DNA from: CAZVCG01 sp964649675
GTDB taxonomy: Bacteria > Pseudomonadota > Alphaproteobacteria > UBA9219
Length of the DNA: 28,634 bases
Reading direction: 5' to 3'
NCBI GenBank assembly: GCA_964649675.1
Contig: CAZYPX010000011.1
Location: forward strand, 1 to 28,634
The position numbers and the translations under genes are program-made. Below, piece by piece: positions 15,156 to 23,566 of this stretch (its first letter is position 1; each line of letters begins with the position of its first letter). The notes below the pieces were generated by a model, which worked only from the letters and a program-made list of their open reading frames with translations, did not search any database and was not told where the DNA came from.

Positions 15156-16961
15156 CTATTTGTTATCGCCCATCTTGAGCGCGGCGATGAAGGCGCTTTG
15201 CGGAATTTCGACTTCGCCGAACTGGCGCATGCGCTTTTTGCCCTCTTTCTGCTTTTCAAGCAGTTTGCGCTTTCTTGTGATGTCGCCGCCGTAGCATTTC
15301 GCCGTCACGTCCTTGCGTAGCGCCGAAAGCGTTTCGCGCGCGATCACGCGCCCGCCTATGGCGGCTTGAATGGCTATTTTAAACATATGCCTTGGTATTA
15401 ATTCCTTAAGACGCTCGCAGAGCATCCGCCCGCGTTTTTCCGCGACCGAGCGATGCACAATGCACGCCAACGCATCCACGGGGTCGTTGTTCACCAAAAT
15501 GTTCATCATCACCAGATCGCCCTCGCGGTAGCTGTCGAGCGCATAATCGAAGCTGGCGTACCCTCGGCTGATGGATTTCAGGCGGTCGTAAAAATCGAAC
15601 ACGACTTCGTTAAGCGGCAAGCGATAGACCAGCATCGCGCGCTGTCCGACATAAGTCAGCTCTATCTGCTCGCCGCGACGGTCGTTGCAGAGTTGCAAAA
15701 TGCCGCCGAGGTAGTCGTCAGGGGTCATGATGGTCGCCTTGATCCACGGCTCCTCGATGTGATTGATGCGCATGACATCAGGCATGTCCACCGGATTGTG
15801 CAGATGCATCATCGTCCCGTCGGTCTTATAGATGTGATAGATGACCGATGGCGCGGTGGTTATGAGGTTCAGGTTAAACTCGCGCTCCAGACGTTCCTGA
15901 ATGATCTCAAGATGCAACAGGCCGAGGAAACCGCAACGGAAACCGAAACCGAGCGCCGCCGAGCTTTCGGCCTCGAACTGAAAGCTGGCATCGTTCAGCG
16001 CGAGCTTGCCCAAGGATTCGCGCAAGTGCTCGAAGTCCGCCGCGTCCACGGGAAACAATCCGCAGAACACGACGGGAACCGACGGCTTGAACCCCGCCAG
16101 CGCCTCGGAAGAAGGTTTGCGCTCGTCCGTGATCGTGTCACCGACTTTGGTGTCGCTTATCTGTTTGATGCCCGCCGTGATGAAGCCCATCTCGCCCGGG
16201 CCGAGTTCCGGCACTTCGACCTTTTTGGGCGTGAAGATACCCACGCGATCCACGTCGCGCGTAGCGCCCGTCGCCATAAAGCGAACCTTTTGGCCTTTGC
16301 GCAAAACGCCGTCGACAACGCGCACAAGGATGACAACGCCAAGATAGGCATCGTACCAGCTATCGACCAAAAGCGCTTTTAACGTGGAATCCCTGTCGCC
16401 CTTGGGCGGCGGAAGACGTGTGACGACGGCTTCGAGCACGTCGCCGATCCCCAGCCCCGTTTTTGCGGAAATAAGAACCGCTTCCGAAGCGTCGAGGCCA
16501 ATCACATCCTCGATCTGCTGCTTGACGCGATCCGTGTCGGCAGCCGGCAGGTCGATTTTGTTCAGGACGGGAACGATCTCATGCCCGTTGTCGATCGCCT
16601 GATAGACGTTGGCGAGGGTTTGCGCCTCCACGCCCTGCGAAGCGTCCACCACGAGCAAAGAGCCCTCGCAAGCCGCGAGGCTACGGCTCACCTCATAGGC
16701 GAAGTCCACATGTCCAGGCGTATCCATGAGGTTAAGTTGGTAGTTTTCGCCGTCCTTGGCTTTGTAAATTAGACGGACGGTTTGTGCCTTGATCGTGATG
16801 CCGCGCTCGCGCTCGATGTCCATGCTGTCGAGGATTTGCTCGCGCATTTCGCGCGCTTCGAGCGCTCCGCACGTCTCGATCAGGCGATCGGCCAGAGTCG
16901 ACTTGCCGTGATCGATGTGCGCGATGATCGCGAAATTGCGTATGTGAGACAGCGGCTTCAT
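15156..16961 (-). CDS. lepA: Elongation factor 4 (LepA)
   Basis: Ribosome-bound GTPase that acts on stalled or mis-translocated ribosomes and in initiation or assembly. 601 residues, the normal length. G1 is AHIDHGKSTLADR near residue 14, the switch region has RGITIKAQTV, G3 is DTPGHVDF and G4 NKIDLP. The EF-G-like domains II-III follow, then the LepA-specific C-terminal domain with KCYGGDITRKRKLLEKQKEG and final MRQFGEVEIPQSAFIAAL. The ATG at 16959-16961 starts the family sequence MKPLSHIRNFAIIAHIDHGK and has AAGGA five bases upstream, so a longer upstream extension is rejected. Confidence 0.98.
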   Translation of the reverse strand: MKPLSHIRNFAIIAHIDHGKSTLADRLIETCGALEAREMREQILDSMDIERERGITIKAQTVRLIYKAKDGENYQLNLMDTPGHVDFAYEVSRSLAACEGSLLVVDASQGVEAQTLANVYQAIDNGHEIVPVLNKIDLPAADTDRVKQQIEDVIGLDASEAVLISAKTGLGIGDVLEAVVTRLPPPKGDRDSTLKALLVDSWYDAYLGVVILVRVVDGVLRKGQKVRFMATGATRDVDRVGIFTPKKVEVPELGPGEMGFITAGIKQISDTKVGDTITDERKPSSEALAGFKPSVPVVFCGLFPVDAADFEHLRESLGKLALNDASFQFEAESSAALGFGFRCGFLGLLHLEIIQERLEREFNLNLITTAPSVIYHIYKTDGTMMHLHNPVDMPDVMRINHIEEPWIKATIMTPDDYLGGILQLCNDRRGEQIELTYVGQRAMLVYRLPLNEVVFDFYDRLKSISRGYASFDYALDSYREGDLVMMNILVNNDPVDALACIVHRSVAEKRGRMLCERLKELIPRHMFKIAIQAAIGGRVIARETLSALRKDVTAKCYGGDITRKRKLLEKQKEGKKRMRQFGEVEIPQSAFIAALKMGDNK

Positions 16962-17141
16962 GTTTTTCCTTGCATCTGGACAGGCAGAAAGACCAGAAAA
17001 ACAAACAAAATTCAAGCCATTATCGGCGTTAACCTTCGGTTCGCCTACCCTTTTGAAAGTATTATTGTTCTGTGATCGGCACACGCCATGATTTAGTATG
17101 GATGGTCATTTATTAATCTCATAACCAAAAGGAATTATGAC

Positions 17142-17441
17142 ATGAAGCCGTTCGAGTTTAACAAACCTGAGGACACAAATACGTTCACTTCAAGGCGCGA
17201 GTTGGGTTGGAGCCTTAGCAATCCACCCAAACGGATGCAATTTTCCCTCTTCAAAAACCAGCCGCGCAAGTACACTTTACCGGACGAGACCGACCGTTCG
17301 GCGCGCAACGCCTTTTTCCGCAAAGCGGCCGCGCTTCTCGTCGGCCTTGCCGCTGGAAGTTATTTGGTTTACGGCGTCATGCGCCCTCATGCGGAAAACA
17401 CCGTGGCCAAGCCGCAAGCTACCGTTGTCGCCCCGAAATAA
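17142..17441 (+). CDS. Small single-pass membrane protein, unknown
   Basis: 99 residues. A hydrophilic N-terminal region of about 60 residues with several basic residues precedes one hydrophobic segment (AAALLVGLAAGSYLVYGVM, about 63-81) and a short tail rich in Ala/Val/Pro. The positive-inside pattern suggests the N-terminus in the cytoplasm. AAGGA lies 8 bases before ATG 17142. Another small membrane protein follows 46 bases downstream on the same strand, so the two may be co-transcribed. No family recognised. Confidence 0.65.
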   Translation: MKPFEFNKPEDTNTFTSRRELGWSLSNPPKRMQFSLFKNQPRKYTLPDETDRSARNAFFRKAAALLVGLAAGSYLVYGVMRPHAENTVAKPQATVVAPK

Positions 17442-17487
17442 CCGACGTTGACGACAGGCTTTTTCCATCGGCACATGAAAGGTAAAG

Positions 17488-17988
17488 ATGCGCCATAACG
17501 ATCACGTCCTCGCGCGCCGCCGCTCTGACGCGACACATGCCTTTCCAGACCGAGAAAAAACATGGAACGGCCATGAGGTTCGCCGGAGCTTCAAGAAAAC
17601 GGCGCGGCGAATCCTGTGCCGTGGCGCGCTTATCGCAGCCACCCTGGGCTTGGGCCTTCATCTCATGATCGCCAACCTCAGCCGCACCGCGCACAGCGTA
17701 CCTGAACAGGAGTTGAAGAACTACATTGTTAAGCATCAAGACGACGAGCCTTACTGGCGTCTTGCGCGCGGCGTGACCAAGATTTTCTTTTTCAGCGTCA
17801 ACGCGGGCAAAGAAACGGCGCAGATGCTGAATTCACAAACCGGCAGTAAAAACACGCCAATCAAAGGCCCCATGTCCTTAGAGGAACTTGGCAAGAGGTT
17901 GGCCGTCAATCTGATCTTCGGCGAAGAGACCGCATCCCGAGATTTTCCGGCGCGCCACCATGCGCCTGCCCCCACCGATCCGCAATAG
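17488..17988 (+). CDS. Membrane-anchored protein, unknown
   Basis: 166 residues. A basic N-terminus (RRSFKKTARRILCRG) leads into one hydrophobic segment (ALIAATLGLGLHLMIANL, about 47-64). A mostly polar C-terminal domain follows with VPEQELKNYIVKHQDDEPYW and LEELGKRLAVNLIFGEE, probably periplasmic. AAAGG lies 5 bases before ATG 17488. It follows the 99-residue membrane protein and precedes a strong terminator at 18040, so the two form a likely small transcription unit. No family recognised. Confidence 0.65.
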   Translation: MRHNDHVLARRRSDATHAFPDREKTWNGHEVRRSFKKTARRILCRGALIAATLGLGLHLMIANLSRTAHSVPEQELKNYIVKHQDDEPYWRLARGVTKIFFFSVNAGKETAQMLNSQTGSKNTPIKGPMSLEELGKRLAVNLIFGEETASRDFPARHHAPAPTDPQ

Positions 17989-18039
17989 CCCCGAATAAAA
18001 TTCCCTCAAACCTTCCTCGCCGAACCTTTTCAAACAATA

Positions 18040-18071
18040 AAAAACGCCGCGTCTTGCGACACGGCGTTTTT
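18040..18071. terminator. Bidirectional intrinsic terminator
   Basis: AAAAACGCCG (18040-18049) pairs with CGGCGTTTTT (18062-18071). The stem continues past one mismatch into GTC/GAC. The A-run on one side and the T-run on the other make it work for both the membrane-protein pair (plus) and the OmpA gene (minus). Confidence 0.9.
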
Positions 18072-18091
18072 CTTATAGTCTGATCGAGTTC

Positions 18092-19168
18092 TTATTCTCT
18101 GCTGAACACGATCTCGGCGCGGCGGTTTTGAGCCTCGCGCACCTGATCGTTGGTCGGGACCAGAAGCGAGGATTCGCCCGCGCCAACCATATGGATCTCG
18201 CCCGAAGGCACGCCAAGACGGTTGAACTCTTTCTTCACGGATGCTGCGCGGCGTTCGGAAAGTTTCTGGTTGTATTGCGGCGTGCCCATCGTGTCGGTGT
18301 GGCCCGTCACGACGATGCGGACGTATTTACCCGACTTATAGTCTTCGGCCGCGGTCGCGATGATGCGCTTGGCTTCAGGCGTAAGGATCGACTTGTCGAA
18401 GTCGAAGAACACCATGTAGCTTTGCGGGACTTCCGGAACCGCAGGACGAACAACCGGAGGCGCGGCAGGAGCCGGCACAGGCGCAGGCTGGGCAACAGGA
18501 GGCAAAGGCCTGGCTTCCGGCGGCGCGAACGTGTAACGAATGCCCAACACGACGTTGTGCGAGGAGTTGTCGGTCGTCGCGCGGTCACCGAGGTTGGTCT
18601 TGTATTTCTCGTCCAACGTGCGGAAGTAACGGTAATCCGCCGTAAGCGCCCAGTTATGGGTCATCGCAGCGGCCATACCGCCGATGAACTGGTACGCGAA
18701 CGTCGGACGCGTGCTGTCAAGCGTGCGGCCGTTGATCGTGCGCATATCGTCCGCCATCGGGATGCCGAGACCGATACCCGCGCCGAGATAAGGCGTTACC
18801 ATCGTGCCCGTGTAGATGTCATACAGAACGTTGCCCATCATGCTGACGTTCGACATATGCCCGCCGTTCGACGGGCCGGCGTTTGTGCCTTCGACCGTAT
18901 CCACCTTGGCGCGGCGGTAAGCAAGTTCAGCCTCGGTGCGGAAACCGTTGCCCCAGATATAGCCGCCGCTTCCTACGACGCCCCAGCCCGTTTTGTATTT
19001 GATGATGTTGGTGATGTTATCGACATTGCTGTCGGCGTTTTCCTGAAACACCGGCATGCCGCCAAGACCTACGTACCATGCGGGCTTGGTGCTTTGGGCC
19101 TGCGCGGATCCCGGCCCCAAAAGGGCGAGAGCCAAACCCGCAAGCATCAGAAAACGTTGTGCTTTCAT
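18092..19168 (-). CDS. OmpA-family outer membrane protein
   Basis: 358 residues. A signal peptide (MKAQRFLMLAGLALALLG, cleavage after SAQAQ) is followed by an outer-membrane beta-barrel of about 200 residues with alternating aromatic strands (WYVGLGGMPVF; FAYQFIGGMAAAMTHNWALT; ending SHNVVLGIRYTF). A Pro/Ala/Val linker (about 215-250) follows, then an OmpA-type peptidoglycan-binding domain. That domain contains MVFFDFDKSILTPEA, VVTGHTDTMG and SERRAASVKKEFNRLGV, with the conserved Asp and Arg that bind diaminopimelate. It thus ties the outer membrane to the cell wall. AAGGAG lies 8 bases before ATG 19168. Confidence 0.95.
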   Translation of the reverse strand: MKAQRFLMLAGLALALLGPGSAQAQSTKPAWYVGLGGMPVFQENADSNVDNITNIIKYKTGWGVVGSGGYIWGNGFRTEAELAYRRAKVDTVEGTNAGPSNGGHMSNVSMMGNVLYDIYTGTMVTPYLGAGIGLGIPMADDMRTINGRTLDSTRPTFAYQFIGGMAAAMTHNWALTADYRYFRTLDEKYKTNLGDRATTDNSSHNVVLGIRYTFAPPEARPLPPVAQPAPVPAPAAPPVVRPAVPEVPQSYMVFFDFDKSILTPEAKRIIATAAEDYKSGKYVRIVVTGHTDTMGTPQYNQKLSERRAASVKKEFNRLGVPSGEIHMVGAGESSLLVPTNDQVREAQNRRAEIVFSRE

Positions 19169-19395
19169 AGAAACATCTCCTTGGGATGTGAAAAAGAGGA
19201 CTTAAAGAGGCTTGTCACGATCTTGTTTATCATTTTTTTACCAATATTGCTTGGGTTTTTTACGAATCGGGCAAAAAAGTACATTTAGCATGTGGCGATT
19301 CGGCAACAAAATAACCATATCCTATTGATTTTATTAAACCACAAAGGTTAACGCCGAAGTTTTCTGAAAATCAACGCATCAGGCCGGTTTCATGG

Positions 19396-19401
19396 TATCT
19401 T
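19396..19401 (+). promoter_or_regulatory. Possible -10 element of rnpB
   Basis: TATCTT five bases before the inferred 5' end of the RNase P RNA. No good -35 match was found at the right spacing. Confidence 0.3.
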
Positions 19402-19406
19402 GAACC

Positions 19407-19836
19407 GCCAGATGGCCGGATGGCCGCGCGCACGTCTTTGCTGCTTCGCAGCTTTGGCGCGGCGCGAGGAAAGTCCGGGCTTCAGGAGATAAAGGTGCCG
19501 GATAACGTCCGGCGGGGGCGACCCCAGGGAAAGTGCCACAGAGAATAGACTGCCCGCCTTCGCCGCTATGCGGCTACGGCGAGGTAAAGGTGAAAAGGTG
19601 CGGTAAGAGCGCACCGCGCAACTGGCAACAGGGGCGGCAGGGCAAACCCCACCTGAAGCAAGACCGCATAGGAACCGCGCGCGTGGCCGTGTCCGTCAAA
19701 AGACAAACGCACGCACCGTTATCTCCACGGGACGGTTCGGGTTGGTCGCACGAGGTGTCCGGCGACGGACATCCTAGATGAATGGTCATCCGTTATCGCT
19801 TGATAACGACAGAACCCGGCTTACAGGCCATCTGGC
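19407..19836 (+). ncRNA. rnpB: RNase P RNA (bacterial type A)
   Basis: Catalytic RNA that matures tRNA 5' ends. The conserved core is all present in order: GAGGAAAGTCCGGGC (P4 5' part and J3/4), GGGAAAGTGCCACAGAGAA with the following AGACTGCC, GGTAAGAGCGCACCG, the AACAGGGGCGGCAGGGCAAA stretch with ACCCC (the CCA-recognition region), and near the 3' end ACAGAACCCGGCTTACAGGCC. The ends pair perfectly over 11 bases (GCCAGATGGCC at 19407-19417 with GGCCATCTGGC at 19826-19836), which defines P1. Six T residues follow (19837-19842), so P1 plus the T-run may also act as the terminator. Confidence 0.97.
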
Positions 19837-19874
19837 TTTTTTACATACGCCCGTCCAAATTTCCTTTTCTGCCC

Positions 19875-19941
19875 TTTTGGCCATCTCTGCCTTTGCAGCG
19901 ACCTTCGCCTTGGCGTTTGTTTCAGCAACCAAAATAAAAGG
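19875..19941 (+). repeat. 67-bp dispersed repeat, copy 1 (downstream of rnpB)
   Basis: Ungapped alignment to 24456-24522 gives 51 of 67 identical bases by my hand count. Shared blocks include CCTTCGC, TTTGTTT and AGCAA. It begins 39 bases after the rnpB end. Confidence 0.5.
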
Positions 19942-19966
19942 ACTTTCTCGCTTTCGTGGAAATGAC
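19940..19966 (-). repeat. Remnant of the palindromic element upstream of ligA
   Basis: On the minus strand the segment begins GTCATTTCCACGAAAGCG and then GAGAAAGTCC. It resembles one hairpin of the ligA element (GTCATCCCCGC...GCGGGGATCC) with a few changes. It ends 20 bases before the ligA start. Confidence 0.4.
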
Positions 19967-19986
19967 ACAAAGGCTATGCTCGGTTC

Positions 19987-22218
19987 ATGAAAAAGAGCAG
20001 CAAATCAACCGCTTCCCTCACGCCCCTCGAAGCGCAGGCCGAGATGGCCAGGCTGGCGCAGGAAATCGCGCATCACGACGCGCTGTATCACCAAAAAGAC
20101 GCGCCGGAAATTTCCGATGCCGCGTATGACGAGCTTCGCAAGAAATATCGCGCCTTGCGCGACGAATTCCCTCACCTCGCGCCTAAAGACGACCCTGAAA
20201 AGCGCGTCGGGGCCGCGCCCGCCGCCGCGTTCAGCAAAGTCAAGCACAGCGTGCCGATGCTTTCGCTCAGCAACGCGTTCAGCGACGACGACGTGGGTGA
20301 TTTTGTGGCCCGCATCCGCCGCTTTTTGCAACTGCCGGACGACACGCCTCTGGCCTTCATGGCCGAGCCGAAAATCGACGGCCTGTCGTGTTCCATTCGC
20401 TATGAAAACGGCAAACTGGTTCAGGCCGCCACGCGCGGCGACGGCGCTACGGGCGAAAACATCACGGCCAATGTCCGCACCATCAAAAACGTTCCGCAGA
20501 CGCTGAAAGGCCACGCCCCCGCCATCATCGACGTGCGCGGCGAAATCTATCTCGACAAACAGGATTTCATAAAGCTCAACGCCGCGCGCGAAGCCGAAGG
20601 CGAACCGGCGTTTGCCAATCCCCGCAACGCGGCCGCTGGCAGCGTGCGGCAGCTCGACCCAAATATTACAGCCAAACGCCCGCTTAAATTCTTTGCTTAC
20701 GCTTTGGGCGAGATTTTAGAACTGAATGATTTGTCATCCCCGCAAAAGCGGGGATCCAGCGCGGGCGATAGCGAGCATATGAGTCATATGGCCCGCGGAC
20801 GCGGGCCGCTGGATTCCCGCTTGCGCGGGAATGACGCTTGGTCCCGTAGCGTTTTGTCATCACAACAAACTTTGCGGCAACAACTCAAGGCATGGGGATT
20901 TGCGCTGAACGAGCCCGCCAAGATGTGCGCGACGACAGATGACATGCTCGCCTACTACCGCGACATCGAACAAAAACGGCATGCCCTGCCCTACGACATC
21001 GACGGCGTAGTGTACAAACTCGACGATGTCGCCTTGCAGGAACGCCTCGGCTTCGTGAGCCGCGCGCCGCGTTGGGCCATTGCGCACAAGTTCGCCGCCG
21101 AACAGGCTGAAACCAAACTGCACAAGATCATCATTCAGGTTGGCCGTACGGGAGCGCTCACACCCGTAGCGGAACTTGAACCAGTCACCGTCGGCGGCGT
21201 GGTGGTTAGCCGCGCCACGCTGCACAACGAAGACGAAATTGACCGTAAGGACATCCGCGAAGGCGACATTGTGCGCATCCAGCGCGCAGGCGACGTCATC
21301 CCTCAGGTGCTTGAAGTCGTTCTGAGCCAGCGCCCCAAAAACTCGAAAAAGTTCAAGTTTCCGGATCACTGCCCCGAATGCGGCTCGCTCGCCATGCGCG
21401 AGGAAGGCATGGCGGTGCGGCGTTGCACAGGCGGCCTTATCTGTCCCGCGCAAGCCGTCGAGCGCCTGCGCCACTTCGTCAGCCGCAACGCTTTCAACAT
21501 CGAAGGGCTAGGCGAGGAACGTATTCTGGAATTATGGCAAGCCAATCTTCTTAAAACGCCTGCCGATATATTTCGGCTTCACGCACACCGAGAACAACTC
21601 ATTCGAAGCAAAAGTCAAAAGGAAGATACGAAAAAGAAAGATGGCCGCGTAAAATCGACAGATAATTTATTGGCCGCCATCGAAGCACGCCGCACGATGC
21701 CGCTTGACAAGTTCATCTACGCGCTCGGCATCCGTCAGGTCGGCGAAGCCACCGCAAAACTCCTCGCGCGTCATTACAAAAGCCTGAAAGCATGGCGCGA
21801 AGCGATGATCGCGGCAAATAAAGGAAACGCCGATGCCCTCGCCGACCTTACCAGCATCGATCAAATCGGCCCACTCGTAGCAAAAGACATCGTCGCGTTT
21901 TTTGCCGAAGGGCATAACCTGCAAGCGCTCGACGACTTGGCGCGAGAGGTCAAGGTCGAAGACTTCACCGCGCCCAGCGCCGATAACGCGCCGCTAGCCG
22001 GAAAAACCATCGTGTTCACGGGAACGATGCAAAGCATGGGCCGCGCCGAAGCCAAAGCCAAGGCGGAATCCCTCGGTGCGACGGTCGCCGGCTCGGTATC
22101 GAAAAAAACCGACTTCGTCGTCGTGGGCGCAGACGCGGGCAGCAAAGCCGCCAAGGCGCAAGAGCTGGGCGTAAAGGTGCTAAGCGAAAAGGACTGGATG
22201 GCCTTGGCCGACCTTTGA
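19987..22218 (+). CDS. ligA: NAD-dependent DNA ligase LigA with a 41-residue in-frame insertion
   Basis: Seals nicks in replication and repair using NAD. 743 residues. Domain Ia (about 15-75) has HDALYHQKDAPEISDAAYDE. The adenylation domain has the nucleotidyl Lys129 in AEPKIDGLSC and RGDGATGENIT. Next come the OB fold (RIQRAGDVIPQV), the Cys4 zinc finger (CPECG ... RRCTGGLIC), helix-hairpin-helix repeats (ALGIRQVGEATA) and a BRCT domain (LAGKTIVFTGTMQSMGRAEA onward). Without the insertion at residues 249-289 the length is 702, normal for the family. A second oddity is the lysine-rich SKSQKEDTKKKDGR segment in the first hairpin region, where relatives have a GWG motif. ATG 19987 starts the family sequence; the ribosome site is weak. 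Confidence 0.97.
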   Translation: MKKSSKSTASLTPLEAQAEMARLAQEIAHHDALYHQKDAPEISDAAYDELRKKYRALRDEFPHLAPKDDPEKRVGAAPAAAFSKVKHSVPMLSLSNAFSDDDVGDFVARIRRFLQLPDDTPLAFMAEPKIDGLSCSIRYENGKLVQAATRGDGATGENITANVRTIKNVPQTLKGHAPAIIDVRGEIYLDKQDFIKLNAAREAEGEPAFANPRNAAAGSVRQLDPNITAKRPLKFFAYALGEILELNDLSSPQKRGSSAGDSEHMSHMARGRGPLDSRLRGNDAWSRSVLSSQQTLRQQLKAWGFALNEPAKMCATTDDMLAYYRDIEQKRHALPYDIDGVVYKLDDVALQERLGFVSRAPRWAIAHKFAAEQAETKLHKIIIQVGRTGALTPVAELEPVTVGGVVVSRATLHNEDEIDRKDIREGDIVRIQRAGDVIPQVLEVVLSQRPKNSKKFKFPDHCPECGSLAMREEGMAVRRCTGGLICPAQAVERLRHFVSRNAFNIEGLGEERILELWQANLLKTPADIFRLHAHREQLIRSKSQKEDTKKKDGRVKSTDNLLAAIEARRTMPLDKFIYALGIRQVGEATAKLLARHYKSLKAWREAMIAANKGNADALADLTSIDQIGPLVAKDIVAFFAEGHNLQALDDLAREVKVEDFTAPSADNAPLAGKTIVFTGTMQSMGRAEAKAKAESLGATVAGSVSKKTDFVVVGADAGSKAAKAQELGVKVLSEKDWMALADL
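20733..20835 (+). repeat. Palindromic element inserted inside ligA
   Basis: A 103-base element with GTCATCCCC...GGGAATGAC ends. It is made of two hairpins, ATCCCCGC-AAAA-GCGGGGAT at the left and TTCCCGC-TT-GCGCGGGAA at the right, plus inner arms GGATCCAGC and GCTGGATTC. It lies inside a 123-base insertion bounded by the direct repeat TTTGTCATC (20730-20738 and 20853-20861). It keeps the ligA frame open and encodes about 35 residues including PQKRGSSAG and LDSRLRGNDAWSR. This is the organisation known from Rickettsia palindromic elements, though sequence relatedness to those is not claimed. Confidence 0.85.
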
Positions 22219-22476
22219 AGATTTTCTTGCAGCGTTACACTTTTTTGGCGTGCGCCGAGTTTTAAGGGGGCAAGTCTTTGTAAGACAACACATTTTCTGC
22301 GTTTGTTTACCCGTACGGATTCATGCTCCCTATGGCTTAACGCACTGGTAAGCAGTTTGGTTGTAGTATGACAGGCTGAATAAAATTATACCCTTTTTCT
22401 CCACGTGGGCTTTGATCTTGTCCTCATTTACAAAGACTGTTAGCTGTTAGAATTATCGTTTTATCGTGAGGTTTTC

Positions 22477-23559
22477 GTGACAACCGAAGAAGAAAATGTT
22501 GATTCCGACAAATTGGCGCATCAGGCCATGGAGCACCTGAACCGCGACGGATTGCCGCCCACGCCCAACAACTTCGCCGTCTATTACTCCTATCATTCCA
22601 ACGAAAATGGCAATTTGAAAATGGCCATGGAGGCTCTGCTGAGCCAATTCGGCCGCCTGAACCAACAGCAATGCACGGCCCTGTATCAGGCTCATCTGAG
22701 CCTGGAGGCGGAGCACAACGTTTTGACCTCGGCCTCGAACAGCATTGAATCCGAAATCAACCGCGTCATGCTCGTGATCGACCAAACATCGAAGGGCGCG
22801 CAAAAATACGACAATACGCTATCGTCTTTTTCAGGATCGCTTCAATCGTCGTCGTCGCTCGACCAGATACGGCTCGCCGTCGCCAAGGTGGCAAGCGAAA
22901 CGCGCTCCATGGCCGAACAGAACAAGCGCCTGCACAACCAGCTTACCCAATCGACCCAGCAACTCACAGAAATGCGCTATAACCTCGATCAAGTGCGCAA
23001 GGACTCGCTCAAGGATCCGCTCACCGAAATCGGCAACCGCAAGTATTTCGAAGTCGAGCTGGAAAAAGTGACGCAGGAAGCCAAAGAAACAAACTCGACG
23101 CTTTCGATCCTTATGGTCGATATTGATCATTTCAAGAAATTCAACGACACCTACGGCCATCTGATAGGGGATCAGGTTTTAAGGCTTGTGGCGCGGACTC
23201 TTATCGAAAACCTGAAAGGCCGCGACATCATCGCGCGCTACGGCGGCGAGGAATTCGTCATTCTCCTCCCCAACACAGACGTTATGGCGGCCGAGAAAGT
23301 CGCCAACCAACTACGAGACAGCCTCGGCACCAAGCAGATCAAGCACAAACAAACGCAGGAAACGCTCGGAGTCGTGACGATCTCGCTCGGCGCCACGGAA
23401 TACTGCCCGAACGAGGATATCGAAGCCTTCATCAACCGCGCCGACGAAGCTCTTTACGAGGCCAAACAAACGGGGCGCAACAGGGTTTGCCGCAAGATGC
23501 TCACAAGCTTTGAAAAAACGGCCATTTCCAACAATCTCGGCACCAAGGGCACGCAATAG
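22477..23559 (+). CDS. GGDEF-domain diguanylate cyclase
   Basis: 360 residues, predicted to make cyclic di-GMP from two GTP. The first 170 residues are a soluble helical sensor-like region (PPTPNNFAVYYSYHSNENGN is a motif shared by a widespread proteobacterial group), ending in a coiled coil (MAEQNKRLHNQLTQSTQQL). The GGDEF domain follows: DPLTEIGNRKYFE, MVDIDHFKKFNDTYGH, and the active-site GGEEF at 256-260. The product-inhibition site reads KGRD (247-250) where RxxD is usual, so feedback inhibition may be weakened. The GTG start at 22477 has GTGAGG five bases before it. It converges on rlmE with a 7-base gap. No transmembrane segment is seen. Confidence 0.93.
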   Translation: MTTEEENVDSDKLAHQAMEHLNRDGLPPTPNNFAVYYSYHSNENGNLKMAMEALLSQFGRLNQQQCTALYQAHLSLEAEHNVLTSASNSIESEINRVMLVIDQTSKGAQKYDNTLSSFSGSLQSSSSLDQIRLAVAKVASETRSMAEQNKRLHNQLTQSTQQLTEMRYNLDQVRKDSLKDPLTEIGNRKYFEVELEKVTQEAKETNSTLSILMVDIDHFKKFNDTYGHLIGDQVLRLVARTLIENLKGRDIIARYGGEEFVILLPNTDVMAAEKVANQLRDSLGTKQIKHKQTQETLGVVTISLGATEYCPNEDIEAFINRADEALYEAKQTGRNRVCRKMLTSFEKTAISNNLGTKGTQ

Positions 23560-23566
23560 GCCGACT

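Noticed and set aside
18128..19288. 386-codon open frame antisense to the OmpA gene
   Set aside because: His/Arg/Val-rich shadow of a gene with clear signal peptide and OmpA domain.
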